Counted from the stretch's first letter, positions 10,780-23,400 are shown. The stretch is DNA of 64,000 nucleotides from Halicephalobus mephisto (GCA_009193035.1 SWDT01000049.1:434001-498000); one strand, 5' to 3'. Translations and numbers: made by a program. Notes: generated by a model from the sequence alone, not told the origin.

Positions 10780-12732
10780 ATGACTTCTGCTCCGATGAAT
10801 TTAGCTTGCAAATCGGTGGATCTCAGCGAATCCATCACCGTTCCGTCGCGGACCATTGTCATCGGTCAGATGAGTTTCCCGTTGACGAAATCCACGTTTT
10901 GTCTTGAAGATAGGAATTTCGTCACTATTATGTCCGTTATGGTCGGGAAAGAACACAAAAAGATGCAGTTGAAACTCCATTGTAAGCATCTTAGGGCTGT
11001 TTTTGTAGGTGGTTTTTATATGAATTTTCCTAACTTGTCTTTTAGGTCCCTCCGCCGTCCGCTTTTGAAGGCGGATTATGTCTCAGTATGATTGTTTCAG
11101 ATTTCGCCGCTGCGAAGATTTTTGCCGCGATCCGGATGATGAGGGAACCGTTGGAAACACGAATACAGCAATTGTAAGTGTATTTTTAATTCCAAGAGTA
11201 AAACTGTGTAGAGTCCCTTAACCCCTTTGAAAACCCAGTAAACACTTCTAAAACCACTGCACGAAATTCAATTTTCTAAAAAGTCCTAAAATTCTTGTCG
11301 GAACAACTTTGTAATCACTTTTCTTCTTACAACTTCATGCTCATATAAAACCCCCTTTCAGAGGCACTCGTTTAACTTGCGATATGATGCTGAACTGGGA
11401 AACTGATTTGAAGGAAATCCACAAAATCCTAATCTGGCTCGACGGTGCTTACTTTGCTTCCCATAATCCCGCTCTTGTGAATTCTTCTGGAACTTACACT
11501 ACTCAAAAGAAGCCAGAAATCGTGAATTATATAGATAAGCTCACCGTGCTGTCGATTCTCAGCGACACAAAACTTCGATTGTCGCTACATGTAGGTACGA
11601 ATGGGAAGAAGTATCTGGTTTTTGCATCCCAAGTGCAGGAAGAAGTGGTGATTTCTGACGATGATGAAGATACTCTTTCCTTTATCCGACTACCTAACGG
11701 GATCGTGTGTCGGAACGGGGTTGAGGAAGTTGAAGTTGAATTTGCCGGAAATCGAGCTTACTTCCCCTATGAAAGGCTGAAAGCGATAGCCAACGGCAAC
11801 TGGCTCGCTGGAGACGACATTGATTTTTTCTTGAACTACTTCTACATGACATTACTTACAGAAGAACAGTAAGTCTTGGTTTTGTACACCGTTCATCAGT
11901 AATTTTAGGCGATCTAAGATTTGGATTCGTCCGATTAAGTTCTTTTTGGATCTGAATCTGAAAGGCAGTGTGGACAAAGACGAACAGGGCGCCATGGAAG
12001 AAGTGCGGTCGATTTTGTCTTCAACTCTGCCCATGCAAACCTTCAAAGTTGCTGGACAAGAATTCTCGAAGGATTATGTCGTGATTCCAGTTATTTATAA
12101 AGACCATTGGTTTGCTGCTATCGTGGTGAACCCAAGTGCTGCTGTTCAACCTGCAGATGCTACTGAAGCAGATGTTTCCGGCAAGTCGACGTCAATTTTG
12201 ATTATGGATTCGTTAAAAGATTCTCGGGCGTTATCCATCGATGATCGGGACGGGATCTTCAATATTATTTCATATTACTTATGTTTCGCCAAAGAAAGGT
12301 GCAAAGACTTTCCTGAAGGAAGTAGGTTCAACATTGCTTTGGTGAAAAAAGTCATGGTTGAAGTTCCACAACAAAATAATGCAAGTGATTGTGGAGTGTA
12401 CCTGATTAAGTTTGTAGAATCGTTCTTCAAACATCTTCCAGATGTAAGTTTGAAGAAATTGAACTCATTGATAGAAGTAATTTCAGCCTAATAGTTTGCC
12501 CACCGATCTGACTTCTCCATCTCCGGAAATGTTCAAGGATTTCGACAGCAACAATTGTAGAAGGCAACTGTATTCTTTAATATGCGACATCACACGTGAA
12601 AAGAAACACGGCGAAGTTTTCAAAGAACAACTTGATGTTGAAGCTACTAAGGAATCTGACTGTAGTTCGAAAGGAGATATGGATGATATGAGCAATGATC
12701 CGGCTATTGAGGGTATAGCAATGGAGGAGTGA
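10780..12732 (+). CDS. ULP/SENP6-7-like SUMO protease (C48 family)
   Basis: Five exons, 520 aa: 10780-10981, 11101-11173, 11362-11868, 11909-12443, 12487-12732. It removes SUMO from proteins or chains, mostly in the nucleus. The catalytic domain lies at about residues 260-435: His327 in 'KDHWFAAIVV', Asp361 in 'LIMDSL', Gln415/416 and Cys422 in 'QQNNASDCGVYL'. This order H, D, Q, C is the cysteine-protease core of C48 enzymes. The N-terminal part (about 1-120) resembles the PH-like region found before the catalytic core in the SENP6/7 branch, which fits C. elegans ulp-2 or its relatives better than ulp-1. The exon 2 acceptor at 11100 is an inference: an earlier acceptor at 11045 runs into a stop. 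The gene ends 187 bp before pbs-3 on the same strand. Confidence 0.85.
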
Positions 12733-12919
12733 AAGTGTATTGTTAGTATTTACGGTGTATTTTTAATGTTATACAAATCGCTTTATTTGATTATACGGGC
12801 AATTTACAAATGTTAAGAAGTCGATTTTCGGTTGTGAACCATAATTATCTTTTGGATTTTTGAGTTGTTTTACTTTGTTTTAGTTTTGCTTTGTTAACTA
12901 CTATCATCTACCTGCAAGG

Positions 12920-13734
12920 ATGTCGATTATGAGCTATACTGGTGGTACTGTCCTGGCTATGGCCGGTGACGGTTGTGTCTGTATCGCTACTGATTTACGA
13001 ATGGGTGAACAGATGACAACAATTGCCACTAACGTGAAGAAAATTCACAAAATTGGTGATAGACTTTATGTTGGTCTTTGTGGATTTTACTCTGATGCTT
13101 TGACTGTCAAGAATCATATTATGTATCGCAAAAGTTTGTATGAACTTCGTGAGAATAGAAAAATGCGTCCTGAGGTTTGTTTAATTTAGGATGAAATGTA
13201 CTGTGATTTGTTTTAGGTTGCTGCAACGATGATTTCCAACATGCTTTATAGTCGTCGTTTTGGTGGGTATTTTACTGAGCCACTTGTTGCTGGGTTGGAT
13301 CCTGTCACTAATAAGGCGTATATTTGTGCCATGGACACTATTGGCTGTATTGCAACTCCACGTGATTTTGTTGCTGTTGGAACTGGTCAAGAATATTTGC
13401 TTGGTGTTTGCGAAGGTTGGTTTTTTGGAATAATGCAAACATGTTGCGCAAGGTCATCACTGGTCATTTGTCGTCTATGACGATATGTGATCCGATTGAG
13501 TGTCACGGTGTTGGCTATTTTTTGTTGACTAAATAACTTGATCCGAGTAGTGTAATTCGGAAAATTGCAGGATTCTGGCGTGAAAATATGGGTCCTGACG
13601 ACTTGTTCGAAGCTACAGCTCAGTCTATGCTCTCAGCAATGGAACGTGATGCTGCTTCTGGCGATGGTGTCATCATTTACACAATCACAAAGGACAAAGT
13701 GAACGTCAAGACAATCAAAGGAAGAATGGATTAA
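12920..13734 (+). CDS. pbs-3: Proteasome 20S subunit beta type-3
   Basis: Three exons, 205 aa: 12920-13174, 13217-13415, 13571-13734. This is a structural, non-catalytic beta subunit of the 20S core in the inner heptameric rings, working in cytosol and nucleus. Family hallmarks are the N terminus 'MSIMSYTGGTVLAMAG', 'FTEPLVAGLDP', 'DFVAVGTGQEYLLGV' and the C-terminal 'ITKDKVNVKTIKGRMD'. It lacks a propeptide and the N-terminal catalytic Thr, as expected for beta-3. The ATG follows a U-rich stretch and a 'ctgcaag' acceptor-like site, and the upstream SUMO protease gene ends only 187 bp before, so SL2-type operon processing is possible. The second intron (155 nt) is longer than the first (42 nt) and is unusually rich in codon-like sequence. 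Confidence 0.96.
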
Positions 13735-13785
13735 CTTTTTTTCGGTGATTTGTGTAACTTCATTGTAATGATTATTTATTACTGA

Positions 13786-13959
13786 AAATTTATCTTAAAT
13801 CGGAATGTGCTCATCACCGCAATTTCTCACACTTTTGAAACCGATGCGCAAAGTGTTTGCATGAAGCTTTTCGAGTTGAGCGGATCGAGTGAGGGCAAAA
13901 ACAACACTTTTGAGGTGACTATAGAGACCGACACAAGCGTGAAATGGACGGTATTCTGA
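13786..13959 (+). other. Coding-like open frame downstream of pbs-3, unclear gene
   Basis: An open frame of 57 codons ends at TGA 13957-13959 and reads like a normal protein segment (for example 'CMKLFELSGSS' and 'TFEVTIETDTSVKWTVF'). The surrounding DNA (13800-14030) is far less AT-rich than the rest of the intergenic region. There is no in-frame ATG near the start and no AG acceptor between 13745 and 13835, so no expressed exon can be modelled. The best guess is a gene fragment left by decay or duplication. Function not recognised. Confidence 0.35.
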
Positions 13960-15966
13960 CTTTCGCACGATACTTGATCCCCGATATTCTCGGCCAGTGA
14001 CAATTCGATTAGTTTTAGTAATTTCAATTTTTATTGGATTACGGTATTTTTGGGATGTAGAAAAAGTGAAAATTGGGATGTTTTTGCAATTTTTTTAGGA
14101 TAGGGAGTTTTTAGTTTTTGATAGGGATATACGGTAGTTTGGGGTTGGTTAAATTTGTAACTAGGATGAAAGCAATGGAAAGGATATGTGGAATCTTATT
14201 GGGATTCAATGTTTGCTTGTGATTTGCATTTACGGACTGAGCAAATGCTTCCTGGTCTTGATGTCTGGGGTTTTGAAGAGATAAACAAAAAATCATACTG
14301 TTGTAAAAAGTTGGGATTTGTTACGGAAGTTTTTTAGTAAAAATTTTTAAAAATTGAAATTTTGGTTTTTTAATATTTAAATTTTCAAAGGATTCTGAAG
14401 TTTAAAAAATTTTAAAATGGAAAATTTCAAGTTTTAAAGAATTCAGGAGATTTTGGAAATTTTTATTGAATTTTGAAATATTCTAAAAAATTAGATATTT
14501 TAGAAAATTTAAAGTTTTTATTGAATTTTGAAAAATTTTAGAAAAATTCTAAAAAATTAGAGAAAATTAAAAATTATTTTAGAAAATTTCAAGTTTTTAT
14601 TGAATTTTAGAAGATTTATAATTTTTTTACAATATTTTAGGAAATCCTAAAAACTTGTACAAAGCTTCTAGAATCTTTCAAATGCTTTCATTAGATCCTG
14701 GAAGATCCCAATTTTACAGTAAATTCTGGAAGATTCTAAAAAATTACGAGAATATAGAAATTGCAAAAACAAATATTTTTAAAATTTTCTAAAATTTCAT
14801 AATTCTACTTGATTAAAAATCTCAAAAATCTTAAAAAACTAAAATTTCCAAAAATCTTAAAAAAAATAAAATTTCGAAAAAGTTTAAAAAATAAAATTTC
14901 CAAAACGTTTGAGAAATTTTTAAATTGAAAAATTTGTTCGAAATTTTTGAAGATCTTTATTCCGATTGCGTAACGAAATTTTTTATATATGAACTGTATC
15001 CGGTAATTTGATTCTTTCAAGTATATTATATCGAGGAGATTTGATTCTTTCGAGTACTTTATATCGAGGAGATTTGATTCGGCAATTGTTTGGAATCACA
15101 ATCTCAAGTTGTTTGCTTTCATCGTCGCCACTGAGTCGGCCGTTTATTGGCTCAGCTTCTCTCGATCCGCCCACTTTGACACTTTTCTTCATTCTAGTTT
15201 TGAGTCAATTTGAAAGATTACTGTTGCCACTAATTGTTTTCATTCGATAGTTGGGGTGGGTGATTTCCAGAATATTTTTGGATCTTCTTTGACTTAGAGG
15301 ATCTCGATTTAGATCCTGTAGGTCCTTTTAGGTCATTTGGCAAACATCTTATACTTCTCATTTGGGAGTTGTTGAATCAGTTTAGGTCCTTCCAAAAGCA
15401 CCCTCAGACCTACATGGCCCTGAGTCAGGTCTTCCAGGCTGCTCTAGGTCCTTCCAGGTCATTTCCGCGGACTTTTTACACCTATATTTTTAAATTTAGG
15501 TTTAGGTCCTTCCAGAGTGTCTGGAAATCCTCTTATGACTTCGCTTTAGGTCTTCTTAGGCTGGTCTAGGTCCTTTTTAAAACTAATTTGAGGTCTTCAA
15601 AATTGGACCCAGACCTTTTACATCATCCAGTGCTTGGTTCGTGTCCTCATTTAGGTCTTATTGACCCGTCTAGGTCCTTCCGGAACCAGCCTGGGACGTT
15701 TCAAATAAGGTTGTAATTTTCCAAAATATCCAACATCCCTACTGTAATTTTGATGCACGTCTTGTTGACTTGTCTAGGTCCTTCCAGACCATTTTGTACT
15801 TTTTCATTAACTTTTTAAACCAAATCTAGGTCCTTCAGAACTGGCCCGGGAGGATGTTAAAATTTTTCTTAGAAAATTACATATTTTTTAAATTGTATTT
15901 TTATTTTTTAAAATTAAATTTTTTTCATTTTCTGTAATTTTTTAATAAAATAATTATTTTTTAAGA
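13960..15966. other. Intergenic region upstream of the DM-domain gene
   Basis: 14030-14310 is unique. 14320-14960 is A/T-rich 'gaaaattttaaatttt' DNA. 15000-15250 is unique and GC-richer, with a twice-repeated 'gattctttc/gagtac...tatatcgaggagatttgatt' block, an inverted CCAAT (TTATTGGCTC at about 15145) and 'gatccgcccactttgac', which looks like a regulatory region. 15290-15860 holds the 'taggtccttccag' repeat. None of the frames here behaves like an exon. Confidence 0.5.
15290..15860. repeat. Dispersed 'aggtccttccag' repeat cluster
   Basis: At least ten copies of a core close to 'tctaggtccttccagg', spaced irregularly (about 30-110 bp), sometimes with neighbouring 'tcatttag' or 'ggcctg'. It lies immediately 5' of the DM-domain gene. 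Confidence 0.75.
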
Positions 15967-18900
15967 ATGTTATTCGGAAACGCGTTCAATTCGCAGAATT
16001 TTCTCGGATCTTCTTCGATGGAAGACAGCAGGCCTTCTGGAGGCAGTTTTCTTCTGGAGCCTCGAGAACGGAAACCGAAATGTGCCCGATGTCGGAATCA
16101 TGGCCTTGTGTCTTGGCTGAAAGGACACAAAAGACATTGCAAGTACAAGTAAGTTAACTCTGGCAGATTATCGTAAAAATGGTCCATGATCGGCCGTGCG
16201 CAAAGTTTTACCTTTTTCGGATTAAGAAAGCCATTGAGTAAACTTTGCGGTTATCGAATTTGATGCTATAGTCAATTTGTGTCGAAAAAATCATGAGTTA
16301 TTTATCATATTTAAAAAATAAAATTATTTAAAAAAAATTAAAAATAAAATGATTTAAAAAAAATTAAAAAACAAAATTATTTTTAAAATTGTAACGAAAT
16401 TGTCTTAACACGACTTTTCTAGGAATTTCGAAATTTTTAATTTGCTTTTGGAAGGTTCTAATTCAAAAAATAAGAAAATCAAATTTTGGCGAAAAGTGAA
16501 TATTGCCAAACTTCAGTCTTTGGCGAAAAGTGAATGAATGTCAATTATGATTTTTTTTAAATTAGAATTTTCTCAAAATTGTCTCGACACGAATTTCCGA
16601 AACTTTCTAGAAACTTCCAGAATCTGAATTCTAGATAATTTTAGAATCCTCTACTGGACTTCTGGGAAGTTTGAAACATTCTCATAAGATCCCCAGAAAT
16701 TCCGTAATTTTCTACAGTATCCTAAAAGATTCTAGAATCCTCCACAGAATTCCAGTTTTTTCTCGAAACGAAAATTTTCAGAGACTGTCTTTGTGAAAAA
16801 TGTAATCTCATCGCGGAACGCCAGAGGGTGATGGCAGCTCAAGTTGCGCTGAAACGGAAACAAGCAGCAGAAGACGCCATTGCCTTAGGGCTTAGAGTGG
16901 TCTCCGGTCAGTCCATCAGCAGACTGCCCCCAGGACCGATTTGGGAATTTCAAAGTTCAGACAAAAGTGAAAACGAAGATTCTGAAAAAATCGATAAAGA
17001 AGGATTAAATAAAAAAATTTCGAAATCAGAATTTTCAAATTCGAAAAATTCTGATTCGAACAAAAATAAACCTGATCATCCCACGACGAACGTTACAGAA
17101 TGCCGACCAGGAAGATTGGAGCCTCTGGAAATGCTGAGTCTTCTCTTCGAAGATCAAGACAGAAGAATTCTGGAGCTAGTTTTAGAAGGCTGTAACGGCC
17201 ACGTTCTACAAGCAATAGAGCATTTCGTAAGTTTCCTAGTTTTAAAAAGATAATCTCATTATTTTAAAAACAAAAAATAAATTTTGTGCAAAATGGTCTC
17301 GACACGAATTTTTAGAATTTTCCAGTCGAGACCTAAAAGTTCAAAATTTAACTTTTTTATTTTAGAAAGATATAATCATACTATTACAAAAACGAAAATA
17401 ACATATATGAAAATTTCGGTTTTGAATGGCAATTATTTCGTAATCGATTATAAAAGTCAAAAATTAATTTTTTTTTGTAAAATAATCCCGATGAAAATTT
17501 TTCGAAATTAATTTAAATGAAAATTTTCATTTTGCATTATTTCGTAATCGATCAAAAAATTAAAAATTAATTTTTTTTGCAAAATAATCCCGATGAAAAC
17601 TCTTCGAAATTAATTTAAATGAAAACTTTTACTTTGCATTATTTCGTAATTGATTATAAAAATCAAAATTTAATTTTTTTTTGTAAAATAATCCCGACGA
17701 AAATTTATGTTTTTAAAAACTGAAACAACAAAATGACGATTTCAATTTTGAGTGACAATTACCTCGTAATCAATCATCATTTATATTGTAAAAATCACGT
17801 GATGCGACACTTGTGTCCCAGACATTTATGTTTCAATTTTAAATTTTAATTCGGAAATTAAAACTTTTTTAAAAATAATTTTATACTTTTATATGAAATT
17901 TTAAAAGTTATTCTAGGTAAATTTTCACTTTTTCGATAACCTTGGTACAAAATTTCAAAGGTTTTTAAAATTGGATATTAGTCTTCAAAATCCGAGATTT
18001 CGAAAATTAAATTTTGATTCTGACGTCAGATTTAAAATTTACGAGTTTTATAAGATTTTTAAAAATACTTTTTTAAATTTAAAGATATATAAAATTAATG
18101 ATACGGTATTTGTGTTTTGAATATTTATATCCTAATTCCACAATTATAACTAAACAAAAAATATTTTTAAAAATCTAATAAAACTCGTAAATTTTAAAAA
18201 TTAATTCTTGATTCTGATTTGAGATTCAGAATTTATAAATTTAATTATATTATTATAAATACTTTTTTAAATTTAAAGACATCTAAAATTGATTATACGG
18301 TGTTTGTATTTTGGATATCTATCTCTTAATTCCACAATTATAATGAAACAAAAGTATTTATAATAACATAATTAAATTTATAAATTCTGAATCTCAAATC
18401 AGAATCGAGAATCAATTTTTAAAATTTGCGAGTTTTATAAGATTTTTAAAAATATTTTTTGTTTAGTTATAATTGTGAAATTAGGATATAGATATCCAAA
18501 ACACAAATACCGTATAATCAATATTATATATCTTTGAATTTAAAAAAGTACTTATAATAACATAATTAAACTTGTAAATTCTGAATCTCAAATCAATTCT
18601 TAGAATCCTGGATTCTGACCTTATATTCAGAATCTACAGGTTCGAGTATCTGATTCCAAGTGTTTTTTGTTTGGTTATAACTGTTGCATTGGGAAGTGAG
18701 TGCTTAAGACACAAACGTATAGGACACAAACTTTGTAAATCAACTTTAAATTTCTGTAATTTGAACAATAAGTACTTAGAATGATACTCGACTCAGTAAA
18801 TTCTGAATATGAGGTCAGAATCCAGGATTCTAAGAATTGATTCTTGATTCTGATTTCATATTCAGAATCCACGGGTCTGATTACGTTATTTTGGATATTT

Positions 18901-19656
18901 TTTGTTTGGTTAAAATTATAAAATTTGAACATAAAAATTCAGAAAAAAAAATAGTTTCACACCACCAAAAATCAGATATAAACTTTTTTTGCGAAATTAT
19001 CCCGACACGAATTTCTAGAATTTTCCAGTCGGGACCAAACATTGTGAAATTTGACGTTTATGTGATTCTGTAAAAACAATCACGATAATACTAAAAAAAT
19101 AGATTTTTTATAAAATTATCCCGACACGAATTTCCGGAACTTGTTAGTGACTACAGTAATCTAAGTTATGATTTTCATCGTGTACAGTAATTATTTCATG
19201 ATTTTACATGATTTCGTAATCAGTATTTTAAAGTTAAATTTTGTCCGAAAAAATCCGAAAATTCCAAAATCGAAGCAAATAAAGTTGAAAATTCTCTATC
19301 CATCTTCTAAGATTAATTTTCATATATGAAATTGTTACTGAATATCCTAAAAATCACAATTAACACTACAGTATTCCATCGAAAACATTTTTGTAATTAA
19401 ATATTAATTTTAGGTTTGTATTCGGTACTCAAAAAAAATGGAAGCTGCTCAAACGGCCAGTCAATCCAATTTTTCTTCGTCGTCGAATTTTTCGATGAAT
19501 TCTTTGCTTCAGAAACCTTCGATTTGTTCTCCTTGGCTTCTGACTCCGTGGACGAACATGTTCGAAAACACCCCGAACAACCGAAAACAAGACCAAGTCC
19601 TGGATTTATCCACGGATTCTTCTCGAAAATCCGCTTCACCGATTAGTTCTGATTAA
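15967..19656 (+). CDS. dmd-4: DM/DMA-domain transcription factor (DMRT family, dmd-4-like)
   Basis: Three exons, 289 aa: 15967-16148, 16782-17226, 19414-19656. The DM domain (about residues 37-90) carries the intertwined Cys/His zinc sites across '[20 protein letters not shown]' and '[14 protein letters not shown]'. It is followed by the usual Arg/Lys recognition helix '[17 protein letters not shown]'. A DMA domain lies at the end of exon 2 ('[20 protein letters not shown]'). DM plus DMA marks the DMRT3/4/5-93B branch; in C. elegans dmd-4 and dmd-5 have it. The sequence after the DM helix suggests dmd-4, a judgement from memory. DMRT proteins bind DNA in the minor groove and control sex-specific or neuronal differentiation. 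Intron 1 splits the DM domain. Intron 2 (2.2 kb) is packed with repeats. The last exon is Ser/Asn-rich and less certain, but joins in phase 0. Confidence 0.88.
17405..17705. repeat. Tandem repeat, about 112-bp unit, in DM-gene intron
   Basis: Almost three copies of a unit with 'attatttcgtaatcgat', 'ttgtaaaataatcccgatga' and 'cttcgaaattaatttaaatg'. Confidence 0.75.
18035..18900. repeat. Nested palindromic repeats in DM-gene intron
   Basis: A unit of about 190 bp at 18062-18250 (with 'acggtatttgtgttttg', 'cctaattccacaattata', 'gattctgatttgagattcag') reappears inverted at about 18365-18550 and partly in direct orientation at 18255-18365. A second inverted pair, centred on 'gaatccaggattctaagaat', joins about 18600-18645 to 18795-18840. 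Long hairpins would form in the pre-mRNA. The arms look like a fold-back or MITE-type transposable element. Confidence 0.7.
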
Positions 19657-20408
19657 TTTTTTGTAATTTTAAAAATTTTCATAAATTATGTTTTTTAAAA
19701 AGTCAAAAAGTATCATAATCAAAGTTTCTAGTTATTGAAATTTGAGAAAAATTTAAAAATGAAAGAAATGTGGTCGCTCAAAATGAAGATTCTTGGATTT
19801 CGGCAATTTCCTTTCGAATGAAACCAAACAAGCAAATCGGAGAATTGATATTTTTGGAAAGAATTTTGAAAACTGAAACGTTACAGAATAATTAAAAAAG
19901 GGATCTTAAAATCTCACAAAAATATAAATTTTATTATTTCGAAATTAATTTTAAATTTAAAATTCGAAAATCCCGCCCTACAGTAAAAGTCAGATTTTCG
20001 CTGTGAGACCAATTGGTTTTTAAAAATTAATAATTTAAAAATCATAAAATTAGAAATTTTTAGTTTTAAAATTTTTTAAAAATCTCAGATTCGAAAATCC
20101 CGCCCTACAGTAAAAGTCAGATTTTCGCTGTGAGACCAATTGGTTTTTAAAAATCAATAATTTAAAAATCACAAAAATATTAATTTAAATTTTGAAATTA
20201 AATTTTTTAAAATTTCAAATTCGAAAACCTCGTCATACTGTAGCCAGTGTTTCGATCAGAATTATTTTTGAATTTCAAATAACATTGATTTTTAAAATCT
20301 GACAAATCAAATTTTAAAAAAACGATTTATTAAAAACGTAGAAATTTGCATAAAAGTGATAATTACAAAATCTCCTTGAGCATCACCAGGATTCTGAATT
20401 TTGTAAGC
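19657..20408. other. Convergent intergenic region
   Basis: Lies between the 3' ends of the DM-domain gene (+) and the ligand-gated channel gene (-). 19965-20260 has three copies (about 130-bp spacing) of a block with 'cccgccctacagtaaaagtc' and 'ttcgctgtgagaccaattgg', the third diverged. No exon seen. Confidence 0.6.
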
Positions 20409-23400
20409 TCAAACAGTTTCTTCTGTGGTCGTACGAAGATAGTAATTCCAATAAACAATATTGAAAATAAAAAAAGCCAGAGGAAAATAAATGCGGCTTT
20501 TCCTGTCGATGCCTTGGGCAATTTTTCGATTTTCTTCTGCTCGGAGCATACTGTAAAAATTCAACTGTTTAATAATTATATATTATTGAAAAATTAAAAA
20601 TAAAATTTTGTAAATTTTAGAATTCTCAAAAAATTGATTACAGTAAATTTATTTTTTTTTATTACCGTAAACTTTTCTAATTTTACGCGGGAATTTAAAA
20701 ATTAAAAAATTAATTTTTAAAATCTTCAAAAAAAATTTAAAATTAAATTTATTGTTTTTTCTATTACCGTAGACTTTTCTAATTTTACGCGGGAATTTAA
20801 AAATTTTTTAAAAACTGTCTCGAGACTATTTCGTAAAAAACTTAATTTTGATTTTTAGGATAATTCAATTGTGAATGTACTTCTTTAGAATAAAAAAGTT
20901 AAATTTTGAATTTTTGGGTCCCGATTGGAAAATTCCAAAAATTCATCTTGAAATTTTTTCGTAAAAAATGCTTATTTTTGATTTTCATAATATCATATTT
21001 GGTAATTTTAAAAATAATATTATGTACCGTTCTTCTGCTTTTTTCCTGGATTTGGACAACCTCTGACCCCTCTTCCATTCTTCTGTTCCGTTCAACAACG
21101 AAGCAGCCGTTCTCGAAGCCGTGAATCCAGCAGCATGTCCATTTCCTAATCGCCGAAAAACAGAATTGTTTTTGTCCGCAACGAACGTCTCCGGAGGCGA
21201 GACGTTGTTTTTGTTTTCGTCCGAAGTGTGGGTTTCGGGGTCTTCAAAATAGACCGTTCTGCAATTTGTGTTTTGCTGATGCACAGGAGATTCGAATTCT
21301 GTCATTTTCTGGAAAAAATTGTTTTAAAAGTAGTTCACTGGAAAAAAATTAAAAAACTATTTCGAAGAAATCCGTGCTAAGGTCTATAAAAATCAACCTC
21401 AAAAAAATGAAATTGAATTTCTGCACAATTAAGTAAGTCAATCAAATGCTGCAAGCAAGTTGCGGATTTTCAAATCTTCGTAAGTAAAGTATAAAAATAT
21501 TAATTAATCTGATTTAATATTGCAAGCAAGTTGCGGATTTAAAAATTATCGTAAATAAAATTATAAAAATATTAATTAATCTGATTTAATATTGCAAGCA
21601 AGTTATGGATTTTCAAATCTTCGTAAAGAAAGTTATAAACATGTTAATCAACTCAAATGCTGCAAGCAAGTTGCGGATTTCCAAATCTTCGTAAATAAAA
21701 TGATAAAAATATTAATTTATTTGATTTAATATTGCAAGCAAGTTGCGGATTCTCAACTCTTCGTAAGTAAAGTATAAAAATATTAATTCTTCTAATCTAA
21801 TATTGCAAGCAATTTGCAAATTTTCAAATCTTCGTAAATAAAATGATAAAAATATGAATTCTTCTAATCTAATATTGCAAGCAAGTTGCAAATTTTCAAA
21901 TCTTCGTAAAGAAAGTTATAAAAATATTAATCAACTGAAATGTTGCAAGCAAGTTGCGGATTTTGATCTCGACTTTGACTTTGATGTTGACCTTGGCATT
22001 GCTCGAGACCCATTTGTGTCTCGAAAGGATTTTTTCGAAGTTAGTTTTTATGTTTGAAAAATCACACTTTTAAGAGTTTCACAAAAGATATAATTCAATA
22101 AAGTCGGAATTTTAATGAAAATTAAAGTTTTTTTAAATTAAAAAATATAAAGTTCGTAAATTTTTGAGTTTTTAAATAAAGTTAATTAAACAATTATAAT
22201 CAACATAGAAAATTAATTAATTATTAAAATTATTAAAATTAAATTATTTAAAAATCAACAATCAGAAAATTTGTTTTTTTCGATAATTTTTAAAAGAAAT
22301 TTTAGAAATATCAAATTCTGGGACTTATTTTAAAAATTACAGTAATTTACAGTAATCTTTGGATACTGTAAAATGAAATGAAATTAATAATCCCAAAATT
22401 GTGGAATTACTGGACTTTTTTGGGACTACTTTCAAAGTAAACAGTGTGTACTCTAGGTCAGGTACAATTCTAATTTGTAACTTATCAACTTCTTAGGTAT
22501 CATTACGGTAAGATCAGAAATTTTAAAAATATTATAATTTTTAAAAATATTATAATTTTTAAAAATATTTTAGAAATATCAAATTCCGGAACTTATTTTA
22601 AAAATTACAGTAATTTACAGTAATCTTTGGATACTGTAGAATGAAGTGAAATTGACAATCCCAAAATTGTGGAATTACTGTATAAAATAAACTATTTTTT
22701 TGAAAAATTCCGACTTTATGGAAAGTATCCCTTGTTGGAAGGCTATCGTTAGTGTTAAAACAACCACAGTACTTGGTTAGCATAGATTAGTCTTTGGACT
22801 TGTTCTCCAAGGCCGAATTTTGGATCGTATTTTTTCACCTTCTCCTTCGGTTTTCGACGAACACAAAAATTGACGACACTGAAATTTTAAAATTATTTTT
22901 TATTCAAAAATTTCCCTTTTTTTAAGAATTTTTTTATTCCGAAACAATGAACAAAAAAGTTGTTGTTCTTCCAAAAAAAAAAATTCAAGTAGATTTTTGT
23001 TGTTCTTTAATTTAATAAAAAACTCACGTAAATTCAATCATGGTCGAAAACACAAACGTCAAACAAACTCCCTGAAAAAATTTAGATTTTTATAAAAATT
23101 TTAAAAAATTTTTAGATTATTTTAAAAAGTAATTTAAGTGAGAATTTTCCGTTTGAGACCCATTTCGTAAATTATATTTTTTAAACAAAAATCTCGATCA
23201 AATTTTTTTTATATTTTTCGTAAATTTAGAATTTGGAGAACTTTTACAATTTTATCTATGTTTTCATATATGAAAAGTGGAAAATAATTTGAAATTTAAC
23301 AAAAATTTGAAACACAAAAATCCTTTTTAAATATATTTTAATTTTATTAATTTTTATATTTTTACAATCTCAAGACTTTTTTCTACAATTCTATGTTTTC

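Noticed and set aside
11045..11100. Earlier acceptor for exon 2 of the SUMO protease gene
   Set aside because: Using the AG at 11045 leads to a stop after seven codons; the acceptor at 11100 keeps the frame.
21430..21965. CRISPR-like array of regularly spaced repeats
   Set aside because: Eukaryotic intronic minisatellite: whole units repeat with no unique spacers, and there are no cas genes.
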